Notes: generated from the sequence alone by a model not told the origin. Numbered from the stretch's first letter, positions 35,154-42,762 are shown. The stretch is 64,000 nucleotides of DNA from Bifidobacterium rousetti (GCF_008698235.1 NZ_PEBH01000007.1:62001-126000); one strand, 5' to 3'. Translations and numbers: made by a program.

Positions 35154-35924
35154 TCAGCGGATGGCGGCGTGCTGGGCGATCCAGGCGTGCATGGTCACGG
35201 CGGCGGCGGCGCCGGCGTTGATGGATCGGACCGAACCAAACTGGGAGATGTAGACCACGTCGTCGGCGAGGTCGAGGGCGGTCTGCGTGAGTCCCGGCCC
35301 TTCGGCGCCGAACAGCAGCAGGCAGCGCTTGGGGAAGGCGTAGGTCTCCATCGGCACGGCGCCGGGGATGATGTCCATCGCGATGACGCGCGCGGCCTCG
35401 AGCTCCCGGATACGCGCGTCGTCTGCCGCGGCACGGGAGCGCTCGTAGGCGATTTCGCCGGCGATGCGGTTGCGCCAGCATTCGACCAGCTCGGCGATCG
35501 ACGGGTGATGCTCCACATGCTGGTAGAGCTCGGTCATCAGCGCGCCGTTGCGATTCCACTTGTGCGGTCCGACGATGTGGACGCGCCGCGCCTGGAACGC
35601 GTTGGCGGTGCGGACCATCGACCCGATGTTAAAGTCGTGCGTCCAGTTCTCGCAGGCGATCTCGAAATCATGACGCCCGCGCGAGTCGAGGTCGGCCTTG
35701 ATCGCGGCGACGCTCCAGTAACGGTAGCGGTCGAGTACGTTGCGTCGATCGCCCTCGTCGAGCAGTGCGGAATCGTACCGATACGGATCGAAAGCAGGTG
35801 ACGCCGGATCGTCGGGACGCGGCTCGCCGGGGTGGGTTTCGGACCACGGCCCCACGCCGACCTCGCGGAAGACGGGTTCGCCGGATCGTTCGGCCTCGAT
35901 GTCGATGGGATTACGGGGATGCAT
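35154..35924 (-). CDS. TrmH/SpoU family RNA methyltransferase
   Basis: This is a SAM-dependent 2'-O-ribose methyltransferase of the knotted SPOUT class. The product has 256 residues. Motif 1 is NIGSMVRTANAF with the catalytic Arg, motif 2 LLFGAEGPGLT, and motif 3 VYISQFGSVRSINAGAAAAV. A roughly 60-residue N-terminal extension is rich in Pro and charged residues. Whether it acts on tRNA or rRNA cannot be told. The ATG at 35924 has GAGGAG four bases upstream. Confidence 0.88.
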   Translation of the reverse strand: MHPRNPIDIEAERSGEPVFREVGVGPWSETHPGEPRPDDPASPAFDPYRYDSALLDEGDRRNVLDRYRYWSVAAIKADLDSRGRHDFEIACENWTHDFNIGSMVRTANAFQARRVHIVGPHKWNRNGALMTELYQHVEHHPSIAELVECWRNRIAGEIAYERSRAAADDARIRELEAARVIAMDIIPGAVPMETYAFPKRCLLLFGAEGPGLTQTALDLADDVVYISQFGSVRSINAGAAAAVTMHAWIAQHAAIR

Positions 35925-35982
35925 GCGACTCCTCGACTGACTATATGAGCATGACCGGCCACTGCTGACAGCCGATCACCGA

Positions 35983-36032
35983 CTACCCCTCAGTCCCGCT
36001 CCGCGGACCAGCTCCCCCGACAAGGGGAACCG
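35983..36032. repeat. Family F element
   Basis: CTACCCCTCAGTCCCGCTCC...ACCAGCTCCCCCGACAAGG, nearly identical to the element at 44907. It contains nested inverted repeats (CCGC/GCGG and CCCC/GGGG). It lies 20 bp beyond the stop of the phosphoribosyltransferase-like gene and could form its 3' end. Confidence 0.75.
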
Positions 36033-36051
36033 ATCACAGAGAAGCAACCAG

Positions 36052-36693
36052 CTACGCCTTGAGCTCGGACTCGTGGAAGACCTGGATGAACGGGACCTCG
36101 TGGCGCGAGCCGTCGACCGGATTGATCACGGTGATTTCGTGCTCGTCCGCGCCCTCGCCGACTTCGCCGACGAGCGAGGCGACGGCGACGACCGAGGCGC
36201 CCTCGTGCTCGACGACCGAGAAGTCGAGGCTCAGCTCGTTGCCGTTGCGCAGCGTGACCAGCGAGCTGGTCTGCACATACGACTTCTCCGACAGCCACGC
36301 GTCAAGCAGGACGACGCGCTTGCCCTTGATCGACGGGCCCTTGATCGACGGGAACACGAAGTCCATGACGAATCCGTCGAGGTCCTCGCCACGGGATGCG
36401 GCGGCCTGGATCGCGGCGCTGACGAGCGGCACGGAGGCGGCGGTGAGCGCGCCGACCGCGTCGAAGTCGTCCACCGAATAGCCGGCGTCCTCAAGCGTGT
36501 CGAGTAGGACGTGGCCCATCACCGCGGCGCCGTGGTGATCGAGCGTGACGCCGTACAGTTCGGAGAACGGACGCCCGACGACGCGTTCCTTCAACAGGGA
36601 GCGCAGCTGGTCGCGCGGGTCGAGGGCGGCGAAGTCGATGGCGTCACCGCGCAGGTCGGCGGGGCCGGTGGTACGGAAACCGGAATCAGTCAT
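36052..36693 (-). CDS. Phosphoribosyltransferase-like protein with altered PRPP motif
   Basis: The product has 213 residues. The layout (helical hood, then DFDAVGALTAASVPLVSAAIQAA, then GKRVVLLDAWLSEKSYVQT) resembles type I phosphoribosyltransferases such as orotate PRTase. The 13-residue PRPP-binding loop is changed, however: VVLLDAWLSEKS replaces the usual two acidic residues followed by TTG. The C-terminal 60 residues look like an added beta domain. The ATG at 36693 is backed by a leaderless TATTGT box. It may have lost or altered activity; the assignment is fold-level guesswork. Confidence 0.6.
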   Translation of the reverse strand: MTDSGFRTTGPADLRGDAIDFAALDPRDQLRSLLKERVVGRPFSELYGVTLDHHGAAVMGHVLLDTLEDAGYSVDDFDAVGALTAASVPLVSAAIQAAASRGEDLDGFVMDFVFPSIKGPSIKGKRVVLLDAWLSEKSYVQTSSLVTLRNGNELSLDFSVVEHEGASVVAVASLVGEVGEGADEHEITVINPVDGSRHEVPFIQVFHESELKA

Positions 36694-36700
36694 AACGCCA

Positions 36701-36706
36701 ACAATA
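36701..36706 (-). promoter_or_regulatory. Leaderless -10 element TATTGT
   Basis: On the minus strand TATTGT ends seven bases before the ATG at 36693. Confidence 0.5.
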
Positions 36707-36779
36707 CGGCCCGGTCTCGTCACCGGGCGCCACCGGCCGGCACTGCGACGGCGCCGGTCGGCACTGCGACGAACGCCTT

Positions 36780-37061
36780 TCAGGATTTGACGAGGCGCGC
36801 AATGGCGGCGGACGCCTCGTCGATCTTCTCGTCGGCCACCGCGCCGCCGTCCTGCGTGGCCTGGTACACGCAGTGCTTGAGATGGTCGTCGAGCAGCAGC
36901 AGCGCCACCGATTTCAGGGCCGAGTTCGCGGCGGCGATCTGCGTGAGCACGTCGATGCAGTACTTGTCGTCCTGCACCATCTGCTCGATCGCGCGCACCT
37001 GCCCTTCGACGCGATGCAGCCGCGCGAGCACCTTCGCCTTGTCGTCGCCGTAACCGTGCAC
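36780..37061 (-). CDS. csoR: Copper-sensing repressor CsoR
   Basis: CsoR releases DNA when Cu(I) binds. The product has 93 residues, a three-helix bundle (RLHRVEGQVRAIEQM is the family hallmark). The Cu(I) ligands Cys35 (DKYCIDVL), His60 and Cys64 (DDHLKHC) are all present at canonical positions. The start codon is GTG, with AGGAGG six bases upstream. It is divergent from the copper ATPase, with a palindromic operator between them. Confidence 0.93.
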   Translation of the reverse strand: MHGYGDDKAKVLARLHRVEGQVRAIEQMVQDDKYCIDVLTQIAAANSALKSVALLLLDDHLKHCVYQATQDGGAVADEKIDEASAAIARLVKS

Positions 37062-37126
37062 GATCGCCCTCCTGTCCTGCCATACCGCGATCCCGCGGTT
37101 TTCCCCTCGGAAGAATCTCCGATCAT

Positions 37127-37152
37127 TATACCATATAGGGGTATAGGGTATA
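37127..37152. promoter_or_regulatory. Putative CsoR operator
   Basis: TATACCATATAGGGGTATA (37127-37145) is an inverted repeat with C/G-tract half-sites, followed by GGGTATAC. The AT/GC pattern and position between divergent csoR and the copper ATPase fit CsoR boxes. TAGAAT at 37167 is a possible -10 for the ATPase gene. Confidence 0.65.
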
Positions 37153-37281
37153 CACTGTCATCAGGGATAGAATCGTGACGGACGACATCCGAGCGTCGGA
37201 TGCCGGGAACGTCATGGAACGGAACGTCAGAGCACGGCACGTCAAGGCACGGCACGACACGGAGAGGAACGAAGGGACGAC

Positions 37282-39939
37282 ATGCAGTTCGAGATATTCA
37301 CGATCGGGGCGTCGCTGATAGGCGCGGCGCTGCTCACCTGGCTCATCCTGCGGTTCTTCTTCGGCGCACGCAAGGCCACGCAGGGCGAGATGGCCGACGG
37401 CGAGCAGCGCGCCACCATCACCGTAAAGGGCGGCTACTCGCCGGATGTGCTGACGATGCGCGCCGGCGTGCCGATCGTCCTGAACTTCGACCGGCAGGAG
37501 ACCGGCGAATGCACGTCGCACGTCGTCTTCGGCGATCTCGGACTCGACGCGATGCTGCCGGGCAACACCGCCACCGAAGTGAGGCTGCCCGCGCTCAAGG
37601 CGGGCGAGTATCCGTTCGCATGCGGCATGAACATGGTCCACGGGCTGTTGCGCGTCGAGGGTGACGGGGACGGTGCGGCGGCGGACACGGCGGCGAGCGC
37701 GGCTGACGCAAGCGAGGCCGCTGCGAGCACGACCCGCTCCAGCGCCGCCGATGCCCCCGCCCCCGGCGCCGATTTCGCCGCCGCGCAGGCGCGTGAGGCC
37801 GAGGAACGCCGCGCGGAGATCAGGAACCTGACCAAGCTCGTCGCGATCGGCGCCGTGCTCACGCTGCCCGTTTTCGCGGGCATGATGCTGCACATGATCG
37901 ATCACATGCTCGTTCCCGGCTGGCTTGTCAATCCGTGGCTGCAGGCGGTGCTCATCACACCGGTCATGTTCTACTGCGGCGCGCCGATCCATCGCGTCGG
38001 ATTCCCGGCGCTGAAGCACCGCTCGCCGGACATGAACTCCCTCGTCTCGCTCGGCACAAGCGCCGCGTACCTGTACAGCCTGCTCGTGTGTGTGGCGCCG
38101 TGGCTGCTGCCGGAGGGATCGCGCGAACCGTACTTCGAATCGGTCGGCGTGGTGATCACGCTCGTGCTCGTCGGGCGCCTGTTGGAGACGAAGGCGCGCG
38201 AGGGCACCGGCAAGGCCGTGCAGGCGCTGATCGGACTGCGCCCGCGCACCGCGCACCGGCTGGTTGTGGCGTCGGATGCGACGGATACCGCGAGCGCCAT
38301 GGCCATCGCGTCCGACTGGCTCGACCCGCACGCCTACACGGACGTCGACATCGACGACGTCAAGCCCGACGACCTCATCGTCGTCAAGGCCGGCGAGCGC
38401 ATCCCGACCGACGGCGTGATCGTCGCGGGCGAGGCGCAGGTCGACGAGTCGATGATCACCGGAGAATCGCAGCCCGTGCGCAAGGCCGCGGCCGCGGACG
38501 CCACCCTCACCGGCGCGACGATCGTGCTCAAAGGCAACCTCCTCATGCGCGCGACACAGGTCGGTGGCGACACGGTGCTTTCGCAGATCGTCGCGATGGT
38601 CGCCCGCGCGCAGGCGACGAAGGCGCCGGTGCAGCGCATGGCCGACTCCATCGCCCGTGTGTTCGTGCCGGCGGTGTTCATCATCGCGGTGTGGACGTTC
38701 GCGATCTGGTTCGCGATCGGCCCCGATCCGGCGCTTGCGCACGCGCTCGTCACGGCGGTGAGCGTGCTCATCATCGCGTGCCCGTGCGCGCTGGGCCTGG
38801 CGACGCCGCTGTCGGTGACGGCCGCGACCGGCGTGGGCGCGACGAACGGCGTGCTCGTCACCAGCGCGAAGGCGCTGGAGAACGCGCGGATGATCGGCAC
38901 CGTCGTCTTCGACAAGACCGGCACGATCACGCGCGGCGTGGCCGACGCCGATTCGACCGACTGGAGCCGCCCCAGCTACGAACGCGACCCGATCAAACCC
39001 GGATCGAAGGAGGCGGTGGCCGCATTGCGCGCCGCCGGCATCCGCACGGTCATGCTGTCGGGCGACAAGGCCGACGTGGCCGCGCACATCGCGCGCGAGG
39101 TCGGCATCGACACCGTGATCGCGCAGGTCAAGCCCGACGGCAAGGCGTACTGGATCGAGAAACTGCAGAACGAGCCGCATGACGGACTCGTCGCGATGGT
39201 CGGCGACGGCATCAACGACGCCCCCGCGCTCGCGCAGGCCGATCTGGGACTCGCGATCGGCACCGGCACCGACGTGGCGATGCAGTCGGCCGACGTGACG
39301 CTGATGAGCGGCGACCTGCGCGGCGTGATCCGGACGATCAACCTGTCGCAGGCGACGATGCGCAACATCAGGCAGAACCTCGGCTGGGCGTTCGGCTACA
39401 ACGTGATCGGCATCCCGATCGCGGCCGGCGTGCTCTACCCGTTCACCGGATGGTTGTTGAGCCCGATGATCGCGGGACTGGCGATGGCGCTGAGCTCGGT
39501 GTGCCTCGTGCTCAACGCGAATCGTCTGAACCTCGCGCGTCCGAGTGCGGATGCGGTGTCCGGGCGGAGGATCGACGGTGGCGACACCGCCGGATCGCAT
39601 CGCGGAGGTTCCACGGGAAACACCGGCACCGGCGACGGGCCGCGCGTGATCGTGGACGAGCGGACCTCGCTCACCACGGGCGCAGCGGGCGCGCACACCG
39701 CGGACAATACTTCCCATAACACCAATCACAAGGAGAACACCATGGAAATGAACCACATGCACATGCACCACGCCGCCCCCGCCGACGGCGAGACCGCGAC
39801 CGACCCGGTGTGCGGCATGACCGTCGCGGTGAACGCCGACGCGATCACACGCGAACACGACGGCAAGACCTGCTACTTCTGCGGCGAGCACTGCGCGAAG
39901 AACTTCGACAAGGCACCGCAGATCTTCCTCGAGAAGTAA
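37282..39939 (+). CDS. Copper P1B-type ATPase with cupredoxin-like and YHS domains, nucleotide-binding domain missing
   Basis: The product has 885 residues. Order: membrane helix (5-28), cupredoxin-like domain (about 40-128, with Cys77, His80, Cys114, Met118 and His120 as likely Cu ligands), Ala-rich linker, P1B-ATPase membrane helices, actuator domain with TGES at 393-396, CPC at 500-502, DKTGT at 544-548, LSGD at 592-595, MVGDGINDAPAL, the last two helices (FGYN..., LSSVCLVLNANRLN), a Gly/Thr-rich linker and a YHS domain (821-885: DPVCGMTV...CYFCGEHC). Only 52 residues separate DKTGT from SGD, against about 190 normally, so the ATP-binding N-domain with its HP motif is absent. GAAGGGA precedes the ATG. 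Confidence 0.88.
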   Translation: MQFEIFTIGASLIGAALLTWLILRFFFGARKATQGEMADGEQRATITVKGGYSPDVLTMRAGVPIVLNFDRQETGECTSHVVFGDLGLDAMLPGNTATEVRLPALKAGEYPFACGMNMVHGLLRVEGDGDGAAADTAASAADASEAAASTTRSSAADAPAPGADFAAAQAREAEERRAEIRNLTKLVAIGAVLTLPVFAGMMLHMIDHMLVPGWLVNPWLQAVLITPVMFYCGAPIHRVGFPALKHRSPDMNSLVSLGTSAAYLYSLLVCVAPWLLPEGSREPYFESVGVVITLVLVGRLLETKAREGTGKAVQALIGLRPRTAHRLVVASDATDTASAMAIASDWLDPHAYTDVDIDDVKPDDLIVVKAGERIPTDGVIVAGEAQVDESMITGESQPVRKAAAADATLTGATIVLKGNLLMRATQVGGDTVLSQIVAMVARAQATKAPVQRMADSIARVFVPAVFIIAVWTFAIWFAIGPDPALAHALVTAVSVLIIACPCALGLATPLSVTAATGVGATNGVLVTSAKALENARMIGTVVFDKTGTITRGVADADSTDWSRPSYERDPIKPGSKEAVAALRAAGIRTVMLSGDKADVAAHIAREVGIDTVIAQVKPDGKAYWIEKLQNEPHDGLVAMVGDGINDAPALAQADLGLAIGTGTDVAMQSADVTLMSGDLRGVIRTINLSQATMRNIRQNLGWAFGYNVIGIPIAAGVLYPFTGWLLSPMIAGLAMALSSVCLVLNANRLNLARPSADAVSGRRIDGGDTAGSHRGGSTGNTGTGDGPRVIVDERTSLTTGAAGAHTADNTSHNTNHKENTMEMNHMHMHHAAPADGETATDPVCGMTVAVNADAITREHDGKTCYFCGEHCAKNFDKAPQIFLEK
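39730..39939 (+). other. Internal ribosome binding site and start for a free YHS-domain protein
   Basis: Inside the ATPase gene, AAGGAG (39730-39735) lies six bases before an in-frame ATG at 39742. Translation from it would give a 65-residue His/Met-rich YHS metal-binding protein (MEMNHMHMHH...). This is stronger than the gene's own site, so the domain is probably also made alone. It may be an ancestral separate gene fused to the ATPase by loss of a stop. Confidence 0.55.
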
Positions 39940-39961
39940 GCGGCTTCCCCCGAAATACAAC

Positions 39962-40008
39962 GAAGAAGGCTGGTCGATTCCCATGTGAGGAATCGACCAG
40001 CCTTCTTC
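39962..40008. terminator. Bidirectional terminator
   Basis: A perfect 20-bp stem (GAAGAAGGCTGGTCGATTCC and complement) with a 7-base loop lies between convergent copper-ATPase and glpF genes. T-rich or A-rich ends make it work both ways. Confidence 0.9.
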
Positions 40009-40068
40009 TATATCAGGCGTAGGCGTAGACGTATCCGGCGTATCCGCAGTGTTTCAGCGGACCATCTC

Positions 40069-40800
40069 TCAGTTGAAGAACATGGTGAACAGCCAGCAGC
40101 CGATGATCGCGCCGACGATCGGGGCGACGACCGGAATCCACGCCTCGTTCCAGCGGGAGGTGCCCTTGTTCGGGATCGGCAGGATGGCGTGCAGCAGTCG
40201 CGGCATGAGATCGCGGGCCGGGTTCAGGCCGGGGCCGGTCGGACCGCCCATGGAGGTGACGAGGCCCCACACGATGAAGCCGACGACGATCGCCGCGGCG
40301 GCCGGGTCCTTCTCGCCCCACGGGTCCATCAGGCAGCACAGCGCGCCGAAGACGAGCACGAGGGTGCCGAACATCTCGTTGAGGAAGTAGTTGACCTTCT
40401 TGTCATCCGCGTCGCTGGTGCAGAACGTGGCGAAGATGGCCTCGGGGTCCTCGGTCTCCATGTAGTGCGGGTAATAAGTCAGGTAGACGATGAACTGGCC
40501 CAGCGCGGCGCCCAGCAGCTGCGCCACGATGTACGGCAGGACGTCGTTCCACGGAAACATGCCGTTGATGGCCTGGGCGATGGTCATGGCCGGGTTGATG
40601 TGGGCACCGGAGATCGCGCCGAACATGAGGACCGGGAACATCACACCGAAGCCGTAGCCCATGGCGATGTTGAGCCAGCCGGCGTGATGGCCCTTGGTGT
40701 TCTTAAGCTCGACGTTGGCCACGGAGCCGTTGCCGAAGATCATCAGGATGGCGGTGCCGAAGAACTCGGCCGCCAGCTTGGTCATGAGGGAATATTCCAC
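40069..40800 (-). CDS. glpF: Glycerol facilitator-type aquaporin (MIP family)
   Basis: A channel for glycerol and small neutral solutes. The product has 243 residues and six helices. The two NPA boxes are HINPAMT and GLNPARDLMPR; Asp after the second NPA-Arg is the aquaglyceroporin signature. An insertion (EDPEAIFATFCTSDADDKK) lies in the loop after helix 3. The GTG at 40800 is used; an ATG five codons downstream (MTKLAAEFF) is the alternative, and neither has a strong site. No glycerol kinase is adjacent. Confidence 0.88.
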   Translation of the reverse strand: MEYSLMTKLAAEFFGTAILMIFGNGSVANVELKNTKGHHAGWLNIAMGYGFGVMFPVLMFGAISGAHINPAMTIAQAINGMFPWNDVLPYIVAQLLGAALGQFIVYLTYYPHYMETEDPEAIFATFCTSDADDKKVNYFLNEMFGTLVLVFGALCCLMDPWGEKDPAAAAIVVGFIVWGLVTSMGGPTGPGLNPARDLMPRLLHAILPIPNKGTSRWNEAWIPVVAPIVGAIIGCWLFTMFFN

Positions 40801-40979
40801 TGCTCTTCTTTTCTTCTCGTGCTAATTGCTTGGTAGTGCGGTAATGCGACGGTGACGCGACTCGCGTCAGGCAAACGAGCTAAGTGTACGCCGAGGGCTG
40901 AACCGTGTTGTGCGTGCAAGCGTGCCGCCTTGGCCGGCGGAGCCCGCCCAGACTGGAGGACCAGGGGCCACACGTTCCC

Positions 40980-41412
40980 CGTCCGGCCCTATAGGATCGG
41001 ATGGTCAAAAAAAGATCAGGGCCGCGCATTTCGTCCGATCCTATAGGATCGGACGTTTCGGAAGGACGGGGACACACAGTTTCGTCCGATCCTACAGGAT
41101 CAGACGTTCCCGATGACGCAACCGGCATCCTACCGACCAACCCTATAGGATCGGACGTTTCCCGCAACAGAAACAGCTGCTCTCTATCCGATCCTATAGG
41201 ATCGGACGTTGCGGAAGAAGCGGGCCGCGCGTTTCGCCTGTTCCTACAGGATCGGACGTTTCGCGTACCCTCCGCGACCCGGCTAGCGGCGGATCCTGCA
41301 GGATCGGGCGTTTTCAGCGCGAAATGGGGACTTTTTACGTCCGATACCATAGGATCCGCCGTTTGCGAGCCCCGGCATGTGCACGAAACGCCCGATACCA
41401 TAGGATTCGTCG
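40980..41412. repeat. Family C array: nine palindromes, 51-bp period
   Basis: Nine 24-bp palindromes around the core CCGATCCTATAGGATCGG start at 40980, 41032, 41083, 41134, 41185, 41235, 41287, 41338 and 41389. Units 2, 3 and 5 are closest to consensus; units 7 to 9 keep GATC or GATAC cores and more changes. Spacers are 26-28 bp, all different, mostly starting TTTC/TTTG and several ending GTTT or GAAA. Units 7-9 and most of unit 6 fall in the segment duplicated with tRNA-Lys. It fills most of the 709-bp gap right of glpF; 40801-40979 holds the glpF upstream region with no clear promoter. No cas gene is present. Confidence 0.9.
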
Positions 41413-41475
41413 CCAAGGTGCGGGACGGGAGCCCGGCCCGAGGCTCCATGCTCCGGGACTCCGGAAGAAAACAAG

Positions 41476-41504
41476 AAAGGCACCGGCGCGAAGCCGATGC
41501 CTTT
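41476..41504 (-). terminator. Terminator of tRNA-Lys copy 1
   Basis: AAAGGCACCGGC pairs with GCCGATGCCTTT around GCGAA. On the minus strand TTTCTTGTTTTC follows. Confidence 0.8.
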
Positions 41505-41509
41505 GAATG

Positions 41510-41583
41510 TGCCCCCGCAGGGATTCGAACCCTGGACACGCTGATTAAGAGTCAGCTGCTCTAACCAACTGAGCTACAGGGGC
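41510..41583 (-). tRNA. tRNA-Lys (CTT), copy 1
   Basis: A complete cloverleaf on the minus strand. Acceptor GCCCCTG pairs with CGGGGGC; the D-arm is AGCTCAGTTGGTTAGAGC; the anticodon loop is CTCTTAA with anticodon CTT; the T-arm is CAGGGTTCGAATCCCTG. CCA is not encoded. Confidence 0.95.
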
Positions 41584-41929
41584 GTTGGTCAGACGTTGAA
41601 GTGTTCCTTGCAACAGGTGACTAATATACACGCAATCACACATGACGCAACCTGATCCTTTCCCCCGCGTGTCGCATCATCACACCGCCGTCCATCCCTA
41701 CAGGATTGGACGTTTCGCGTACCCTCCGCGACCCGGCTAGCGGCGGATCCTGCAGGATCGGGCGTTTTCAGCGCGAAATGGGGACTTTTTACGTCCGATA
41801 CCATAGGATCCGCCGTTTGCGAGCCCCGGCATGTGCACGAAACGCCCGATACCATAGGATTCGTCGCCAAGGTGCGGGACGGGAGCCCGGCCCGAGGCTC
41901 CATGCTCCGGGACTCCGGAAGAAAACAAG

Positions 41930-41958
41930 AAAGGCACCGGCGCGAAGCCGATGCCTTT
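41930..41958 (-). terminator. Terminator of tRNA-Lys copy 2
   Basis: Identical to the hairpin at 41476-41504, within the second copy of the duplication. Confidence 0.8.
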
Positions 41959-41963
41959 GAATG

Positions 41964-42037
41964 TGCCCCCGCAGGGATTCGAACCCTGGACACGCTGATT
42001 AAGAGTCAGCTGCTCTAACCAACTGAGCTACAGGGGC
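41964..42037 (-). tRNA. tRNA-Lys (CTT), copy 2
   Basis: Identical in sequence to the copy at 41510-41583, including about 70 bp upstream, so its promoter should be preserved. The cloverleaf is complete. Confidence 0.95.
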
Positions 42038-42114
42038 GTTGGTCAGACGTTGAAGTGTTCCTTGCAACAGGTGACTAATATACACGCAATCACACATGAC
42101 GCAACCCCGGCGTG

Positions 42115-42172
42115 TCGCACTCACGCGGTGGGATCGCACTCACGCAGTGGGAGCCGCACTCGCACGGTGACG
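42115..42172 (+). repeat. Three short TCGCACTCACGCGGTG repeats
   Basis: Three units start at 42115, 42134 and 42154, about 19-20 bp apart, with progressive divergence. They share the GCGGTG/ACGGTG word with the family D repeats at 18960. Confidence 0.6.
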
Positions 42173-42243
42173 GGTGGGCGCATTCGTCACCCCAACGTTG
42201 GACAGCGGTTCAGAGACGACCTCGTCACGTAAACCACATCGAC

Positions 42244-42588
42244 CTCTTGCCACGGCACATGCCAGCGAGAGACAACCGTCACTATGAGACGACGCACTCT
42301 CACAGGCAACCGCCCAGCGAGAGACATCCGCCACCACAGTGACAACGCCCTCTCACAAGCAGCCGCTTAGCGAGAGACAACGGTCACCATAAGGGCGACG
42401 CACTCTCACAGGCAACCGCCCAGCGAGAGACATCCGTCACCACAGTGACAACGCCCTCTCACAAGCAGCCGCTTAGCGAGAGACAACGGTCACCATAAGG
42501 GCGACGTCCTCTCATAAGCAACCGCCCAGCGAGAGGTTTCGGTCAGGCATCCGCAGGGGCGTCTCGCCAGTCACCCTGCCAGCGAGAG
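42244..42588. repeat. Family B array, seven units
   Basis: Right arms (AGCGAGAG) end at 42271, 42323, 42376, 42429, 42482, 42535 and 42588, a constant 52-53 bp. Left arms are CTCTCAC or CTCTCGC. A two-unit block of about 106 bp (CGGTCACCATAAGGGCGACG... then CACCACAGTGACAACGCC) is repeated, so the array has grown by recombination of pairs of units. The rest of the 862-bp gap (42038-42899) holds a CACACGC-rich tract near 42640-42700, a terminator and an 8-bp repeat. Confidence 0.9.
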
Positions 42589-42710
42589 ACGCCCGCCACG
42601 TCCTGACCGCGAACTCTCACAAAGCACCCGCCCCTCAACCAAAACGCACACCCCCGCACACGCACACACCCTCATACGCCCCCACACGCACACACCCGCC
42701 ACGCAGATAC

Positions 42711-42762
42711 GAGAACCCCGCCGGGTCGGCGTGCGGATACACGCGGCAACGGCGGGGTTCTC
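42711..42762 (-). terminator. Terminator of the rpsF-ssb-rpsR-rplI operon
   Basis: GAGAACCCCGCC pairs perfectly with GGCGGGGTTCTC. A smaller stem (CGTGCGG...CGCG) sits in the loop. Confidence 0.7.

Larger units (their letters stand above)
41244..42106. repeat. 409-bp tandem duplication carrying tRNA-Lys
   Basis: Copies at 41244-41652 and 41698-42106 are offset by 454 bp and separated by 45 bp. They contain three and a half family C palindromes, a terminator, tRNA-Lys(CTT) and about 70 bp upstream of the tRNA. I find a single base difference (41253 C against 41707 T), so the event is recent. Both tRNA genes look intact. Confidence 0.92.

Noticed and set aside
38911..39010. Frameshift explaining the short ATPase core
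   Set aside because: The reading frame is continuous, and motifs on both sides are in the same frame; a clean in-frame absence of the N-domain fits better.
37126..39984. Long minus-strand open frame opposite the copper ATPase
   Set aside because: Composition is His/Arg/Asp-rich low complexity; the plus strand holds clear ATPase motifs.
40980..41412. CRISPR array
   Set aside because: Repeats vary strongly from unit to unit, are complete palindromes, and there is no cas gene or leader in the window. The same unit occurs inside a coding sequence. Spacing resembles CRISPR but identity of repeats does not.
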